64,000 bases of DNA. Origin: Lytechinus variegatus. Its lineage: Eukaryota > Echinodermata > Echinoidea > Temnopleuroida > Toxopneustidae. The notes below the pieces were generated by a model. The model was not told the origin of the DNA. It saw only the letters and a list, made by a program, of their open reading frames with translations, and searched no databases. Positions 46,522-59,500 of this stretch are shown one piece after another (positions within the stretch are counted from its first letter, which is position 1; each line of letters begins with the position of its first letter). Both the position numbers and the translations under genes were made by a program. The DNA is taken from assembly GCF_018143015.1 (NCBI RefSeq), contig NC_054748.1:17177356-17241355 (forward strand), in the 5' to 3' direction.

Positions 46522-48896
46522 ATAAACTCAGGAAAAGTATTATTGATTATCACCTTGGTGATTCAAAGGCATATTCTTAAACATATTGTAAATACTGTCA
46601 TAAATTCAAATTCAATGATCGACAGTGTAACGTAACAGAATATAGCTTACAGATCAGTGAAAGAACTTAACTAGGTTTATACTCAATCTTGTGTCACTGA
46701 ATACACTTAATGCCAAGGAAAGAGTGAAGTATGGTAATACTTGTACTGCAAGAACAATAATAATATAAGTATGTACACACTCCTGTAGCAATGGATGTAT
46801 TCAGTGAAAGTATATTTACAAATTACAGTGCAGCTTTTCAAGTTTCAGAAACTACACTTGTAGAATAGAATATCAAACTTCTACTTCTCTGTTCTACTTA
46901 CTCTACAACTATTAAAAGAGCCTAACAAGGATTCAACTTATCGAAGCCTTAACGCTTACAAAAGTAGCATTCAATGACAATTGTCTAATTCTGATGAATG
47001 CAATATATAAATGTCAAACACACATTTATCCTACATCCGATTTTCTTTATTTTTCTTTTGTCTTTTTTTTAGAATGTGGATAAGTTACCAAATAAAAAAA
47101 ATGAAAGTGAATGGCAACAAGCCTAAAAATGGCTCTACTATCAACTTGCGTAAAATAACAGCAGTGAATTTTGTATTTCACTGATGAATTCTTGAGCCCG
47201 AATAGAAATTTGGAAATTTTCAGCGCAAGAATGATGCTCCAAAAGTACAACAGAGCAAACCGTATGAACAAAAGTAATTTTTATTTTTCAAAGAATACTG
47301 ATATCAAACATTGATTCTGATATCAAAGATCGATAGTATCTGTACCTTTCACTTAAAATCAGAGTAAAGAGTTGGTTTAATTAAAATAAGTATCTTCAAG
47401 GGCTTATCAAAATTTAATTCAGTACTTCTTGTACCTTCAGTTGAGTTCTAATTAAATTTACAAGAACCTGAATTTCAAATACAGAAAGACAATCCAGGAT
47501 AACCTCCAAGAAAAATTTCCTACAATTTAAGAACTAAGGGCCCGAAATTAAATTCCAAGTCCTCGTTCAAACAAGTGTACACCGAGTCAAAAGGCAAAGC
47601 AAAACAATTGCACTTGTTGGCTCCAGGTATACACTGTCAGGAAATTACAAACACCGCTTAGAGATTAAATTATCTGCAAAGGAAAAATCCCTAAACTATA
47701 ATAAGATACTAGATTTATTTGGGATCGATTAAATTCTCACGATGGAATTTTTCTGATATGAGCTTACAAAAATCAGAAAAGACAGAAGCGCCAAATCTGG
47801 AATATATTTTAGGCAAATAAACTAATTTACAGCTCTAACTCAGCTGATAAGCTCAACTTCAAGAGGTTAAATGAATTTAAATAAATTCTTTTAATTTCCA
47901 GTAAGAGTCAAATTGATCTCAAAGACAAAAATGCAAAGTGCTAGTACTGCACAGACAGACTCACGCAACTGGTACCGGTATACGGCTAACGTAAAGGCTG
48001 GTGACTACTCGACACCAGACAAAGTTGGGGTGATAAATTTAATCAATTAAATCTAAAAACATGAAATATCAATATGGGAATAAGGAATTTAGCTACGTTT
48101 GCTTAAATATTGGGTCAAGAGACAATTGGCGGCTAAATCCAACAAATTGTCAGTAAAAACTGACGAAAAGTAAATTCGTTCAAAATTTGCCTTCACGGAG
48201 ACGATTACCGGCTCGTGAACGTTATCCCTGCCTGGAGTTACGGCCAGACAGAGAGGTGCGTTGCGCTGGGGTTGGTTGAAAACCGCGCGACGTTCGATTA
48301 ACTCAGATTAACTAATAAAGAATGATCTAATTACAAAATCGACTTCTACGAGTTCCTACTTAGAACTAATCTTCAAAATAAATCAACAGTCAATCACTAT
48401 AATAGTATAAAATCAGAGTTTAGCTGCTAAACTAGCAAATTCTAACTCTGATCGGCTGTGACTGTGTTCACGACTCTATCTCGATCAAGTGAACAATGTA
48501 GCAGTTACGTGATTGGCTCGGCAGCGCAGTGATGATTCAAGCCAAGCGAGGCGATCGAGGGTAGATTTTTGGTCAAAACAACCTCGAAAGATATTTCAAT
48601 ATTTGTTAATTAAGACAAATCTTTATTATCATCTAACTTTTGACCTGCTGATTTCTTGATCTCCAAGCAATATGGAAATCAAAATCAGCACATAGATCTA
48701 TAAATAGCGATGATTCAATTTAGCTCGAATCAAATGACATAAACATGGAACATGAAGAACATAGAGAATAATATATCTAAATTATCAAGAAATTAATAGC
48801 CTACCGGTTTCTCTGCATAACCACACAATTTTGAAAAATTATGAAGCCTACACACAACCAGCCCAAACTACTAATTATTCGACATGTAAGATAAAA

Positions 48897-49120
48897 TTAT
48901 TCAGACTTCTCTTTCCCAGTCCCAACGGGTCTGACACTGGTATTGACAGAAGTCTATTCACATAAATATTTCAGACTTCTCTTTTTCCAGTCCCAACGGG
49001 TCTGACACTGGAATTATTATACAGAAGTCTATTCACACAAATAATTCAGACGTCTATTTTTCCAGTCCCAACGGGTCTGACACTGGAATTATTTATAGAA
49101 GTCTATATATTCACACACAA
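48897..49120. repeat. Three-copy minisatellite in the retrotransposon leader
   Basis: Three units of about 73-75 bp share the block CCAGTCCCAACGGGTCTGAC and an AGAAGTCTAT tail. Within each unit CAGTCCC/GGGTCTG and CAGACTTCT/AGAAGTCT can pair, so each could fold into a hairpin. Confidence 0.8.
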
Positions 49121-49257
49121 TTCTACCGAGTGGGTGAACAGTTAGCAACAATGAATAACAGTTGTAATTAGTACAAGAAACAATCACAATATCGGATGTG
49201 ATGAATGAAATGCTTTAAAGAAAATTCACAAAATGTGTATTAATTAAAACAGTAATC

Positions 49258-49370
49258 AAGAGTATATTTTCAAGTTACAGGTAAGATCCGAAACTCAGCA
49301 AACCCACCTATTTTTCTAGTAACAGGTAAGCTCTGAAGTTCAGAAAAACCCACCTATAACCACCGACACA
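49258..49370. repeat. Two-copy repeat of about 50 bp in the retrotransposon leader
   Basis: The pattern ACAGGTAAG, then TCYGAA and TCAG, then AAACCCACCTAT occurs twice. It contains splice-donor-like GGTAAG, but no supporting exon was identified. Confidence 0.6.
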
Positions 49371-50649
49371 AATGTAATTTCGAGTTGGGCAAAAGTTTGA
49401 AGTAAATTCAGATTATTACCAAACTCAGCAACCAGGAGTATTAAAACTTCTAACACTCTTTCCGCCACTCAATGTGCACAGAACTGGTTGTAAAAACACT
49501 TGCTGAATGTCGATAGAAAATATATACTGGAAAATGTATAAAAATATATGAACAGCAACTCTACGCCCTCAAAATATTGGTATACACTGCCCGATATACA
49601 AGACTATGAAATTCTTGGGACTAATACCACCTGGAATAATTACTGAGGATCGAGGGAAAATTAAAAGTTCAAATAAACTTTTCCAATCCAATAAATCCAC
49701 CAAATACTCACACCCGACTTTTTTTCTTTAGAATGGTGTGAATGTTCCAAATTCGGAAGAAAACTTAAAGACAATGGCGGACTAAAAATATCCAAGCCTA
49801 GAAGCAGACTCCAAAGAATTTACAAACAAAAGCAACGAGATGGTAAGCTACGCAAAAATATGCAAGGAACGAAATTCTTGACCGCGAGCCAAACAATAGA
49901 AGAGACTCGCGAAGAATGCGATCAGAAATGCAAGTAAACCAAACAATGAATTGAAGGGCGTGTGCACCTTTGGTGTACTGTGCACAGAGTATACCACGTG
50001 CGTTGCAATGAAAATGCAACGTAGTGGACATGAAATAACTTCCTAGATATGGCAAATATATATCAAAATCCACTTGTAACAAACAAGAAATGATATCATT
50101 TACGGGAAAATGACAAAACTAAAACTAAATGTGTGCGAGATGCATGAATATCCACGCAACCTCGGCACGTAAATTAATAAGACTCGTTAGAGAGTGGAAA
50201 CTTCTCACTCACTCTCCGTTCGTAATGCACTTCAAAATCACCCAGAAATGACTCTCGTGAGCAATAATGAAATACAAATGGACATGAAATGATGAAAATG
50301 ATAGGCACACAGGACGATCCGGAAACTCGCAATCGCCAATGAAGTAAAACTGATAGAATGAGTTAGTGCTGCAGCCGAACCGCTGAACCGAACGGAAGTT
50401 CGCCGAACTTGGCACTTCCGAACCGGACCGAACCGAACCGAACTCAAAGGCCTGGTTCGGAAGTTCGGTAAAAAAAAGTATGTTTGTATGCAATGCGTGA
50501 ATGCGATGACTACATAGATTTAAGTATAAAATCAATAAAATATATATTGGTTAGTGATTGTGCACAAAGAGAATTCCACTCAATATATTTTTAAAATCCA
50601 CTATGATAGCTCCCATCTTGTCTTTGATTGAACTGTTATCAACTTAAGA

Positions 50650-50850
50650 ATATTTTATTAACATAAATTATATATTTTTTCTTGATAAAATGAGGGGGCA
50701 TTTTGAAGCTAAACTCGGTATAAAAGTGTGGTGTAATTACGTTATGCCGTAATCGATCGTGATCGTAATCGGACCTAATCATTTTGTATTTAATAAAGAA
50801 AAAGAACCAGACATAAATTCATTCCTCGTAAATGACAAAGTATGACAGTT
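50650..50850. repeat. About 190-bp duplication inside the outer hAT (partner about 52155-52300)
   Basis: Both copies run through a TATATTTTTTCYT, TAAAATG, GGGGCATTT and AACTCRGT series, then GTAATCGG and GACATAAATT; they are clearly related but diverged. The two copies flank the inner hAT, which inserted close to the junction. Confidence 0.6.
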
Positions 50851-50905
50851 TCGGTCTCGTGTTTGATTAAATTTTTATCATTTTCAATTTTTTTATAAAC
50901 ATGAA

Positions 50906-52149
50906 TAGGCCTGGGAGTAAACATCGATTGATCGAATGGTTCGATTGGCATGCCGCCAATCACCAATCGATTAGCAAAATTTACACTAATCGAATGTTCG
51001 GCAGATCCCGATTATGACGTTGGGATACCTCTAATACCCAAGTAATAAAAATAAAATGACAAGAAAACAATGATGACAGCTGTTTTTTACAGGTTTAAAA
51101 ATGATGTTACCGAGGTAATGTTTCAAAAATTATCAATGATTGTATCACATTCACAGTTACATACCAACATGATAGCGCTCCGAAAATGTTAATCCCACCC
51201 GACCTTGCCCTCATACACAAAATAAGTCATTATGTGCGTGCACAATAATAAGTAAACACATAACCAGCTCACTTGAGCTGATTGGACCTTCGGATAGCCA
51301 ATGAAACTTTGGGAAACAAAGAAGCGGAAGGCATGTGGTTCCCTTATCAGGAAAGGTCATGACTTCAGAAATGAATTGACCCCTCCCCCATCTGTGTGTG
51401 TGTGTGCGTGTGAGGGAAAGAGAGAGGGAAGGATAGGGGGTGGGAGCCGGAGAATTTCTTTCATGTTTCAGAACAATGCAACCTTTTTTATATCCCCCTC
51501 AACCAATGAAAACTACATTCCAACACGCGCCCGCCTTCACCAGTACTTTCTCGACTAGTCTCCAAAAATAGACCCAGTTATACATGTAGGTTCAAATGAT
51601 AAAAAAATCGTTATTTTGAAAGGTATTTCACATGAAATATTTTTTTTTAATACATGTGTAGCATCGTGGGCAGTGCCACAAGTGGAGGCGGGGACATGGT
51701 GTGGGCAAGGGATGAAAATTTTCAAGTGAAATGCTCCACCTGGGCTCAGTCTCAAAGAATATACTTCATGAATGAGTTGTTTACGTCTTTGGACTCGGCG
51801 GGGCTGATTCATTTATATGCAGGGGTGTGGCACTTGGAGGGATGAATGCATAATACCAGGGTACCAGTATTAATTTAGGAAAGATTTTCATTGGGACAAT
51901 AAACTGAAAGATTTAATCTCATTTCATGAAGTTTCTTTTGATATAAAAAAATCATGGAGAAGGGGGAAAAGGGCCTCATTTATGCTAAACATGTGACTGA
52001 TGGAGATTTCTTCATGGGGGGGAGGGGTCACCATAAAGTAGGACAACTATTGTGACTTAAAAAACGTAATTCCCGACGAACAATCGAATCATTCAATTAT
52101 TTTTCCAGGAAATAATCGAATGGTAATAATGACAATCGTCCCAGGCCTA
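50906..52149. mobile_element. Second hAT-like element nested inside the first
   Basis: Bounded by the exact 8-bp duplication AACATGAA (50898-50905 and 52150-52157). Inverted ends are TAGGCCTGGGA. Subterminal regions carry TCGATT/AATCGA motifs at both ends. No transposase-like ORF was seen. Confidence 0.88.
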
Positions 52150-53349
52150 AACATGAATATATTTTTTCCTTATAAAATGTGGGGACATTTTAAGCTTAAC
52201 TCAGTTAAAAAGTGTAGTTGAATTACGTATTGCTGTAATCGGATGTACATTTAATTGAAAAGACATAAATTAATTCCTTGTGACTGACAAAGTAATGGTA
52301 AAGTATATTCCACCTTCTGAAATTTCCATATTAATATAAAAGATAAATAAATAAGAGATGAAGGAATGAGGGTGAAAAAAACAAAAAAGATAAAAATTCA
52401 AACCAAATCAACGCATGTTCCCTGATCGATGTTCCGGAAATGGTTGGTAAGGAAAGTTGAAACAGGAAGTCCAAACAACCTGCTCTCGGTCGCTATTATA
52501 CAGGTAAAATTCGTATTCCAAACTTGAAACGTTTTTCCATTGTCAATATTTTCTTAAAAGTGGTTAAATCTGGCCAATTACTGAGAATGAAATGATAAAT
52601 TATCAGTTCCGTCTTAGTTCTGACGATCAACGCCGAGTGATTTCACAACACTAAAATATGCAGTACAGTCCCATGTACTCATTTTCGTGTTAGAAATATG
52701 TTTGAAGTCACGTAGCGTCGATCTTTCTGGACCAAGAATGGACTGATATTTATCTTTTTAAAGTAATTCATTGACCAGATTTTACCACTTTTCAGAAAAT
52801 AGGGACTTTCTAAAACACTCGTATTCTTTGGAATGTGAATTTTACCGGTATAATAACAGTTGAGTGGAGGTTGTTTGTCTACTATTTCGACGTTCCCGAT
52901 CAACACTTTCCAATTTGAGAAGCTGCGTTGGCAATGACATCGTAATCGATCATGATCATAGCTACATGAAATAATCGTGAAAAAAATATTCTGATCTTTG
53001 TCATTCTGTTTCTGTCCTGATTCTCTCGTTATCAATATTTTTTTCTTTTGATTTTTTTTATTTTCATTTTAAAAATGAAAGTAGAAATGACTTATTTTTT
53101 GTTAATTAAAACAAAAGAAAGTTCAACAATTATCTTAACTATTCTTTTTAGAAACAAAATTTATTATTAATACATGACGGATCATGCACGTGATTACTTG
53201 TTTGTTGGTCGGCGATCTTTATTTTTTATGTGTTAAATTTAATTTGGCATTTATTGCCGAACCCCGAACCGAACCAAAGTTCGGAAAAAAATTGCCGAAC
53301 CCTGCCGAACCGAACCGAACCCGAACATGCCGCCAGACTTGCAGCACTA

Positions 53350-54017
53350 GAATGAGTGAGTGGAGTGTGTTAGCGGTGATGGCACGAGACAGACAGATAC
53401 GAATAACCGAGTGGTTGGTTAATTACAGGTACGACACTGACAAGGATTATTACTCACGAATCACGAATGGGTTACTTCGACGGTACAAGACAGAGACAAC
53501 AACTAATACTTACCTGACACTTGCACTGACGATGCCACACGGTAGATAACAGACAACAGATATTGCAGACTTCTATACACTAACTAACAGACCACGGCGC
53601 CGAGTGGGGGAGCTTCTGGGATGTCCTCACTCGATGGCGGTCTTCTCTATTCTCTCTTCACGGTGTCTACTCTCTCTGGTGTCTAGGCTGGATCTCTTCT
53701 CAGCACCAGTACCAGCTTGTGTACGTGCTGTGCAACGCACACACGTACGTACGTAGCAGGCGTAGGAGCATATAACGGCTCCTCCAATCAGGAGTGCTCC
53801 TCGCCTACACACAGCACACACACGGACTTAATACATACATTGTACGTAGCAGGCGTAGGAGCATATAAAGGCTCCTCCAATCAGGAGTGCTCCTCGCCTA
53901 CACACAGCACACACTGACTTCATACATACATGAGCATAGCTCAATACATAGACTTATAGCTATACACATATTAATACATATAGGGTACTGCATGTACATG
54001 GCCCAATTTTCTGAACA
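53350..54017 (-). repeat. 5' LTR of the gag-only element, main part (the rest is 50340-50363)
   Basis: Continues the LTR interrupted at 50363, after the duplicated target GAATGAGT (53350-53357). It matches the left LTR to about 54008, after which the last bases differ by small indels. The tandem 93-bp promoter-like units are present here too. Confidence 0.8.
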
Positions 54018-56501
54018 ATTACTTGTGAGGCATTATAGTCATAGTATTTGGGCTAGGCAAATTATGCTGGGGTGGGGGGGATGGCTTATGCCTACGGCTA
54101 TGGGAGTAAAATTATTTACTACGTAGGCGTAGGCCTACTCCCCATGAAGCCTGGGACAGCATGCCATTTATCCTTGTACAGGGATAAGATTCCCACGGTG
54201 AAAGTAAACCTAAATTACATTTTTTTCCTTTACGTTTGGAGCCCAAACTAACGTAAATGGGCCCAAACAATATTAACCCCCTGTTTTCTATAAAGGTCCT
54301 TACATTTATTAAATAAATAGTACTAAATTTGAAAAAAAATATAAGAGCACGAGCGTTTACTTACCCAGTCTGTTTATGTCGCCATTTTGGAGTATTTGTT
54401 ATCGATACCAAGATACCACACACATATAGAACTGCCAGCTTAGATTTTAAAAATACTTGAATAGACCGATAAATATCATGAATCGTAAAATACTTGTTTC
54501 GGTCGATAGATATCATAAAAAGTGCGAAATGATATTTATTGACTAAAACAAGTATTTTACAATTCGTAATATTCATTGGCCGATGCAAGTATTTTTTAAA
54601 TCTTACCCTCCAGAAAACCTCCAGGCTAGGGGGGATGTTGCCCTGCGCTGCTGGTTGTAGAAAAGGCCAAAGCTTAACCTAAAAGAGGGCAGGATGTATG
54701 CAGACAATTTTGATTTCTAATTAGTCGGCAAACATTGCCTTATATTACTAGTATAACAGAAGTAACATTTGCTTAAACTCAGTGTAAAATTCTTATAGTT
54801 AACTTAGGGCTGACGGACTCCATAATCTAGGCACTCAAAATTACATCACTTTTTAAATTTTTATTTTTTTAAATATGAAAAATGATATAAAAATTACTTA
54901 CCTTACTTTTTAGCCTTGCCAGCAGTTTACTTTATCATCTCTCTTCCAGGGATTTTGACGGTGGACTATAATTCATTTTTCTTTTTATTATAATGAATCA
55001 CTATTTTGATCATCACAAAATAATAAGACCCAAAAAGTCAACTCAAGTGAAACGAAGTGTTGATGGCGCTAATTACATTGTCAACCTTAATTCAGCCCAT
55101 TGGTAGTTTTATCACTGTCCAAATTTGTTAAATGCACAATTCTTCTGATTGTACTTGAGGAAATATCCATGGGCACAAAAATACCTTTGAAACAGTCCTT
55201 TACGTATGTAGAGGTCTGTGTAGATTATCATCGCTGATGATAGCACTACTGTGGAAATCATTGTTAGCAGCGATAAATTTAAAAACAAATAGAAAAAAAA
55301 ATCCTTTGAACGAAACCAGTAGTACATGTACTATCAGGTTTGTTTACAGTAAACAGATGGTATACTAAAGACTCTAACAATGTGTTAGCAATAAAAGCCA
55401 TTAATAAAATGCCTATACATGTACTATTATGAGTGGTTGGCCTCATTGTTTCCCTACTTGTAATTGACTTGGGGAATCTTTTTTGCCTTTTTTTATTTCT
55501 CCCATTTGTGCTGTTACAAAACTACCCTGTAGTAAAACAAATTTGAAGCCTGCATGGATTGATATGAAGATGATGATCTTGTTGAGTTCAATCTGTTTCT
55601 AGATGGAGATGTATGATTTTGAAATTGTTGTGTCCTTTTTGTCATTGCAGATTCAGATACATGTATTCTTCTCAGCCGAGTTATAGCACCATCACACAGT
55701 AGGCCTAAAACAATGAGGATTATTATGTAGCATTGTAATCAAGGATTTGAGAGGTTGCAGTTTCGTGTGATGAGCAGAAGTAATCTGATAGACAGTAACA
55801 TGCATTGATCACCAAAACCCAGATATTAACTAGGTACGTTATAATTCAGTATAATACTTTTATTGTTATGTTCTTGCGGACTTTGATTTTGTCCTGTTGT
55901 CAGTTTCATTTTCACATGTGTGACTTTGGAATGAAAGAAATATGAAAAAGTCTAATCTCCCTTAAGCCCAGCACACAAAATCTGATGCGATTGCATTATT
56001 ATTACTTTTTTTTTATGAGGCCGCCATCAATTTCAAGCTTAACCACTCATGATGGCGGTCTCCTGCGTCCATTACTTAATGCCTTTTTCAGAGCTACCAA
56101 GTCTCACGCATTATGCTTGAGACTCAAGCATTTTGGACTCTTGTTCATCCCCTCAAATCTCTGTCTCGCGCATCTATCACAGCCTATCACCATATACATT
56201 GTACACAATGTTTGTGATCTTAACTCAGATTCACAGAAAATCTCAAGCATAGCTGGTCTTTGAACTTGGCATCTCTGCTTTTGTTAAATTATTAAACAGT
56301 GAAGTATTTGCTCACACCATTTGTTTAATATCTTAAAACATAATGGATTATTTTGTATATTGCAAACAATGTACATACTTTTGATAATGTATTATTGTGA
56401 ACGCAGAAATAAAAATAAAACAAACAAACTACAATGTATGATCCGATTTTCCATTTGCATATCGGTGCAATCGCATCACATTGTTATTGTTTTTATTTCA
56501 G
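54018..56501. other. Interval between the retrotransposon and LRRC56
   Basis: Should contain the LRRC56 promoter and at least one 5' UTR exon, because the coding exon begins after an acceptor at 56500-56501. I could not place the upstream exon. Contains the foldback at 54455. Confidence 0.45.
54455..54592. repeat. Imperfect foldback, about 40-bp arms
   Basis: The arm with AATCGTAAAATACTTGTTTC is matched inverted by AAACAAGTATTTTACAATTC. About 440 bp right of the retrotransposon end. Confidence 0.65.
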
Positions 56502-56534
56502 TGATAGCCATTGAAGTAGGATCTGGCCTGTACC

Positions 56535-59500
56535 ATGGCCAAGGCAGGGGTGCGGATTAGAGATTATGGAGGGGTTCAGGTTAATCCTGAACCCATTGTT
56601 ATCGAGGAACCTCAAGATACATTCCTAGAGGACTACATATCACCAACAAAACTGGTTAGTTCATTTTTGTCTGCGATTGTATTCAATGCATATTTGATAT
56701 ATTGTTTGTTATATTTTGATAATTAACTTGTAATTTTCCTACATTTCACTATTTCAAAAGTAAGAATCATAGATGAATATCATCACCTGTTATGAGATCA
56801 TTTTCTTTAATTTATCTTATTTAATCCCAATTTATGTTTTTGTGTTGTATTCTCAGTTATATGTTGATTTTTTTAAAAGATATGTTGTAATATTGGCCGT
56901 TTATAAAGGTCACTTTTCCTTTCTGTCTGCTACCTGACAAGCAACATTTTATATTGTACCAATTTGTATTATACATATATGTACAACAAGTTAATATTTT
57001 TCAAAGCTTTGGTGGAACAAATTGATTTGTGATTAGAACCATGATTACAATATGAAGTTTTATTTGTGAAAATATTATTTTTTTATTGTTGTTCTCTTTG
57101 AATATGATTAAATTGAATTTAAAGAATGCTTTAAGTGAAATAATTAGTGAATTTTCTTCAGATTTTGTGTTTGATTTACAATTTATACAGAAGTCAAAAT
57201 ATTAAGCTTTCACTGACCAATGGTATGGCATTCCTTCATGAATTTTGTTGGATAAATGATTCTGTCAAAAGTTAAATCTGTGTTTTTTGTCACACTCTCC
57301 TTCCACTGTAGCGGGCTTTGACCGGAATAGAGGATCTTGAAGATGTGAAATTTTTAGAGATGAGGGTGGACACTTCAGAAACAAGTCTTGGCAACTTTGG
57401 TAAGACAGCGCTCGACACTGGAATTGGTCTGATGGTCCCAGATCGGCAAAAATTATTGTCGGGCCAGTAAATTTTCAGAAATAGCCAGAGTTACTGGTCC
57501 GACATGACCAGTAAAAAATATATCAAACTGATACAAATGATATTTTATTTTTTCTCAATCTCAAAAATAGCTCTCATGAATTACATGTATGTTATGTGTC
57601 TGTGTATTTTTTTATGGGGGGGGGGGGTGGTAACAATAAGTAATGAAAGACAGCAAAATGAATGAAAACTTCTTTTTTTTCTTTATTTTGGGGACAAGTA
57701 AATTTTAGGTCTGGACCAGTAAAAAGTGGAACTGGTCCGACATGAACAAGTTCGACCAGTGGGATAAAATGGTTAGTGTGGAGCCCTGGTCATATATTCA
57801 TTTTACTTTGAGTCATGACTATGTATTCACAATCTGGTATAGGGAAACTTTTACATAAACTCAAAAGCAATTAAAGGAAACCAGAACCCAAGAAAAGAAG
57901 CAATCGTATTGGAAAGAGTAAAATGAGAGGAACAATATAAAAGAAAGTTTCATCAAAATCGGATATGAAATAAGCAAGTTATGGATGTTTAAACAGTCTT
58001 GTTGTTGTACTTTCTATGGGGATCCTTAAATTGGCAAATGTGCTCCAAAATGGCTGAATTGGTGGACAACTCTCCATATGTTTTGTACACAAATTTTCAG
58101 ATTTTCCGCCTTATTTTACATATTTCAGAGTTCCTCTCATTTTACTCTTTCCAATAAGATTGCTTCTCTTCTTGGGTTTTTGTTTCCTTTAAAGGGATGG
58201 ATGAGGAAGAACTAGTTGTACATAGGCCTAGTGGGTATCATATGGGGGAATGCGAGGAAATTGTCTCCTATTTGTGCTCAATGTGATCATACTTACCCTA
58301 TGTTCAGTGATGCTCAAAGTTGGTGGACCCCACCAGAAAATGAACATATATTTAAAGTGTTCAAGTTCTGCCATGTCTTAGATATTTAATTGAGAAATCA
58401 GGTGATAAAATATAATAAAGTTTTTTTCTCTTGGCTCACCGGATGTTGGATTGTATTTTTGCTGTCTACATTCAACACTCAGCATGAACGAGTGCACTAA
58501 CTTTTTTAGCACATTTGTACATGTATATTTCATTGTGTTATTGGTTTTGTTTTTATTCTGTTTTTTCTTCTCTTAGTTGTATTGTAAAATGTGCCTTTTT
58601 AAAAAATGCTTTGTACATGAACTATATTTTATACCGGTATGCTGATTTGAACGCCGATAAAGAAAGTTTGAATTGAATTTAACCATTTTTTTGCAGGTGC
58701 AATGTTACCTAATCTGAAGCAACTAAAACTCAACGACAGTCTGATAGCATCGGTGAGAGATTTGGGTACTGCTCTGGATAATCTGGCTGTTCTCTGGATG
58801 TCTAGATGCTGCCTGTGTGATTTAGATGGTCTTAGCTCTATGTCCTCACTGAAGGTGAGTTTGCTGCATCAACTTGTTGACTTTGAACCATATTTAAACT
58901 CTGGTCTAACGTTGTGGTTTAAATGTTGATAGCCAATTGTGACATGAATCTCTAACATGTAATAGAGATTCATAGTATCAGCTCATTATCAGCACACTCA
59001 AATCATTCTTAATTGTTTTTACCAAAATTACAGTTAAGGGTGGTTTACTTTAAGAGGTGAGTGTGATTAAAACTCTCTTTTTGGCAATATTCCTATAATA
59101 TGAATTCTAATATTAACTTGTAGTAGATATACTTGTTTCATTTCCTGCATATATATAGACAAAACATAATTCTTTAAAAAGAGGAAAAAGCTTTATTGAA
59201 CTTCCGGTACCGTAGCGATGTGTTGGGTCAGTTTGTAAAGCGTCGGTCTCACAACCAGGAGGTCGCGTCGGATCAAAAGGATAAAAAATATAGGAGCACC
59301 TTGAGCACCTAACGAGGTGGATATGTGCAGAATATGAATACCCTATATTATTATTATTAAAAGAAATTAAAAGATGGGGGTGATGCTAACCTATTTGATG
59401 TTAAAAAATGTTAGGGATAACAACATTGATGTGGCGCTGCGCAGTGGCTTCCAGGCCCACGATCAATTGGGCAAAACAAATTTTTTTACTATTTCTGTTT

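Larger units (their letters stand above)
46522..50339 (-). other. Long noncoding leader of the gag-only element
   Basis: The 3.8 kb between the 5' LTR and the Gag start has only short ORFs without recognisable motifs. I looked for reverse transcriptase, integrase and protease signatures on both strands in the translated ORFs and found none. It holds the two minisatellites listed separately. Confidence 0.55.
50364..53349. mobile_element. hAT-like DNA transposon inserted in the 5' LTR
   Basis: Bounded by the exact 8-bp target duplication GAATGAGT (50356-50363 and 53350-53357), which is LTR sequence, as the intact left LTR proves. Terminal inverted repeats are TAGTGCTGCA. Both ends carry inverted arrays of CCGAAC motifs, likely subterminal protein-binding repeats. 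An 8-bp duplication with TAG-type ends is typical of the hAT superfamily. No transposase ORF was seen, so it is non-autonomous. Confidence 0.9.
43059..54017 (-). mobile_element. LTR retrotransposon, gag-only, with a nested insertion in its 5' LTR
   Basis: Two direct copies of an about 675-bp LTR bound the element: 43059 to about 43746, and 50340-50363 continued at 53358 to about 54017 once the inserted hAT is removed. Outer ends fit TG...CA. Gag lies on the minus strand, so the 5' LTR is the right-hand one. The first internal bases after it (minus strand from 50339) contain TGGCGATTGCGAG, a possible primer binding site starting with the usual TGG; its tRNA was not identified. The interval 50339-46522 is a leader of about 3.8 kb without recognisable coding. 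A purine-rich GGGAGG precedes the 3' LTR. No matching 5-bp target duplication was found at the outer ends (tgtat versus attac). Confidence 0.8.

Noticed and set aside
50209..50535. 108-codon minus-strand ORF at the LTR/hAT junction
   Set aside because: It spans the insertion boundary and reads the CCGAAC subterminal repeats; not a gene.
43059..54022. A 5-bp target duplication for the LTR element
   Set aside because: Flanks tgtat and attac do not match; either the LTR end is misplaced or the flank has changed.
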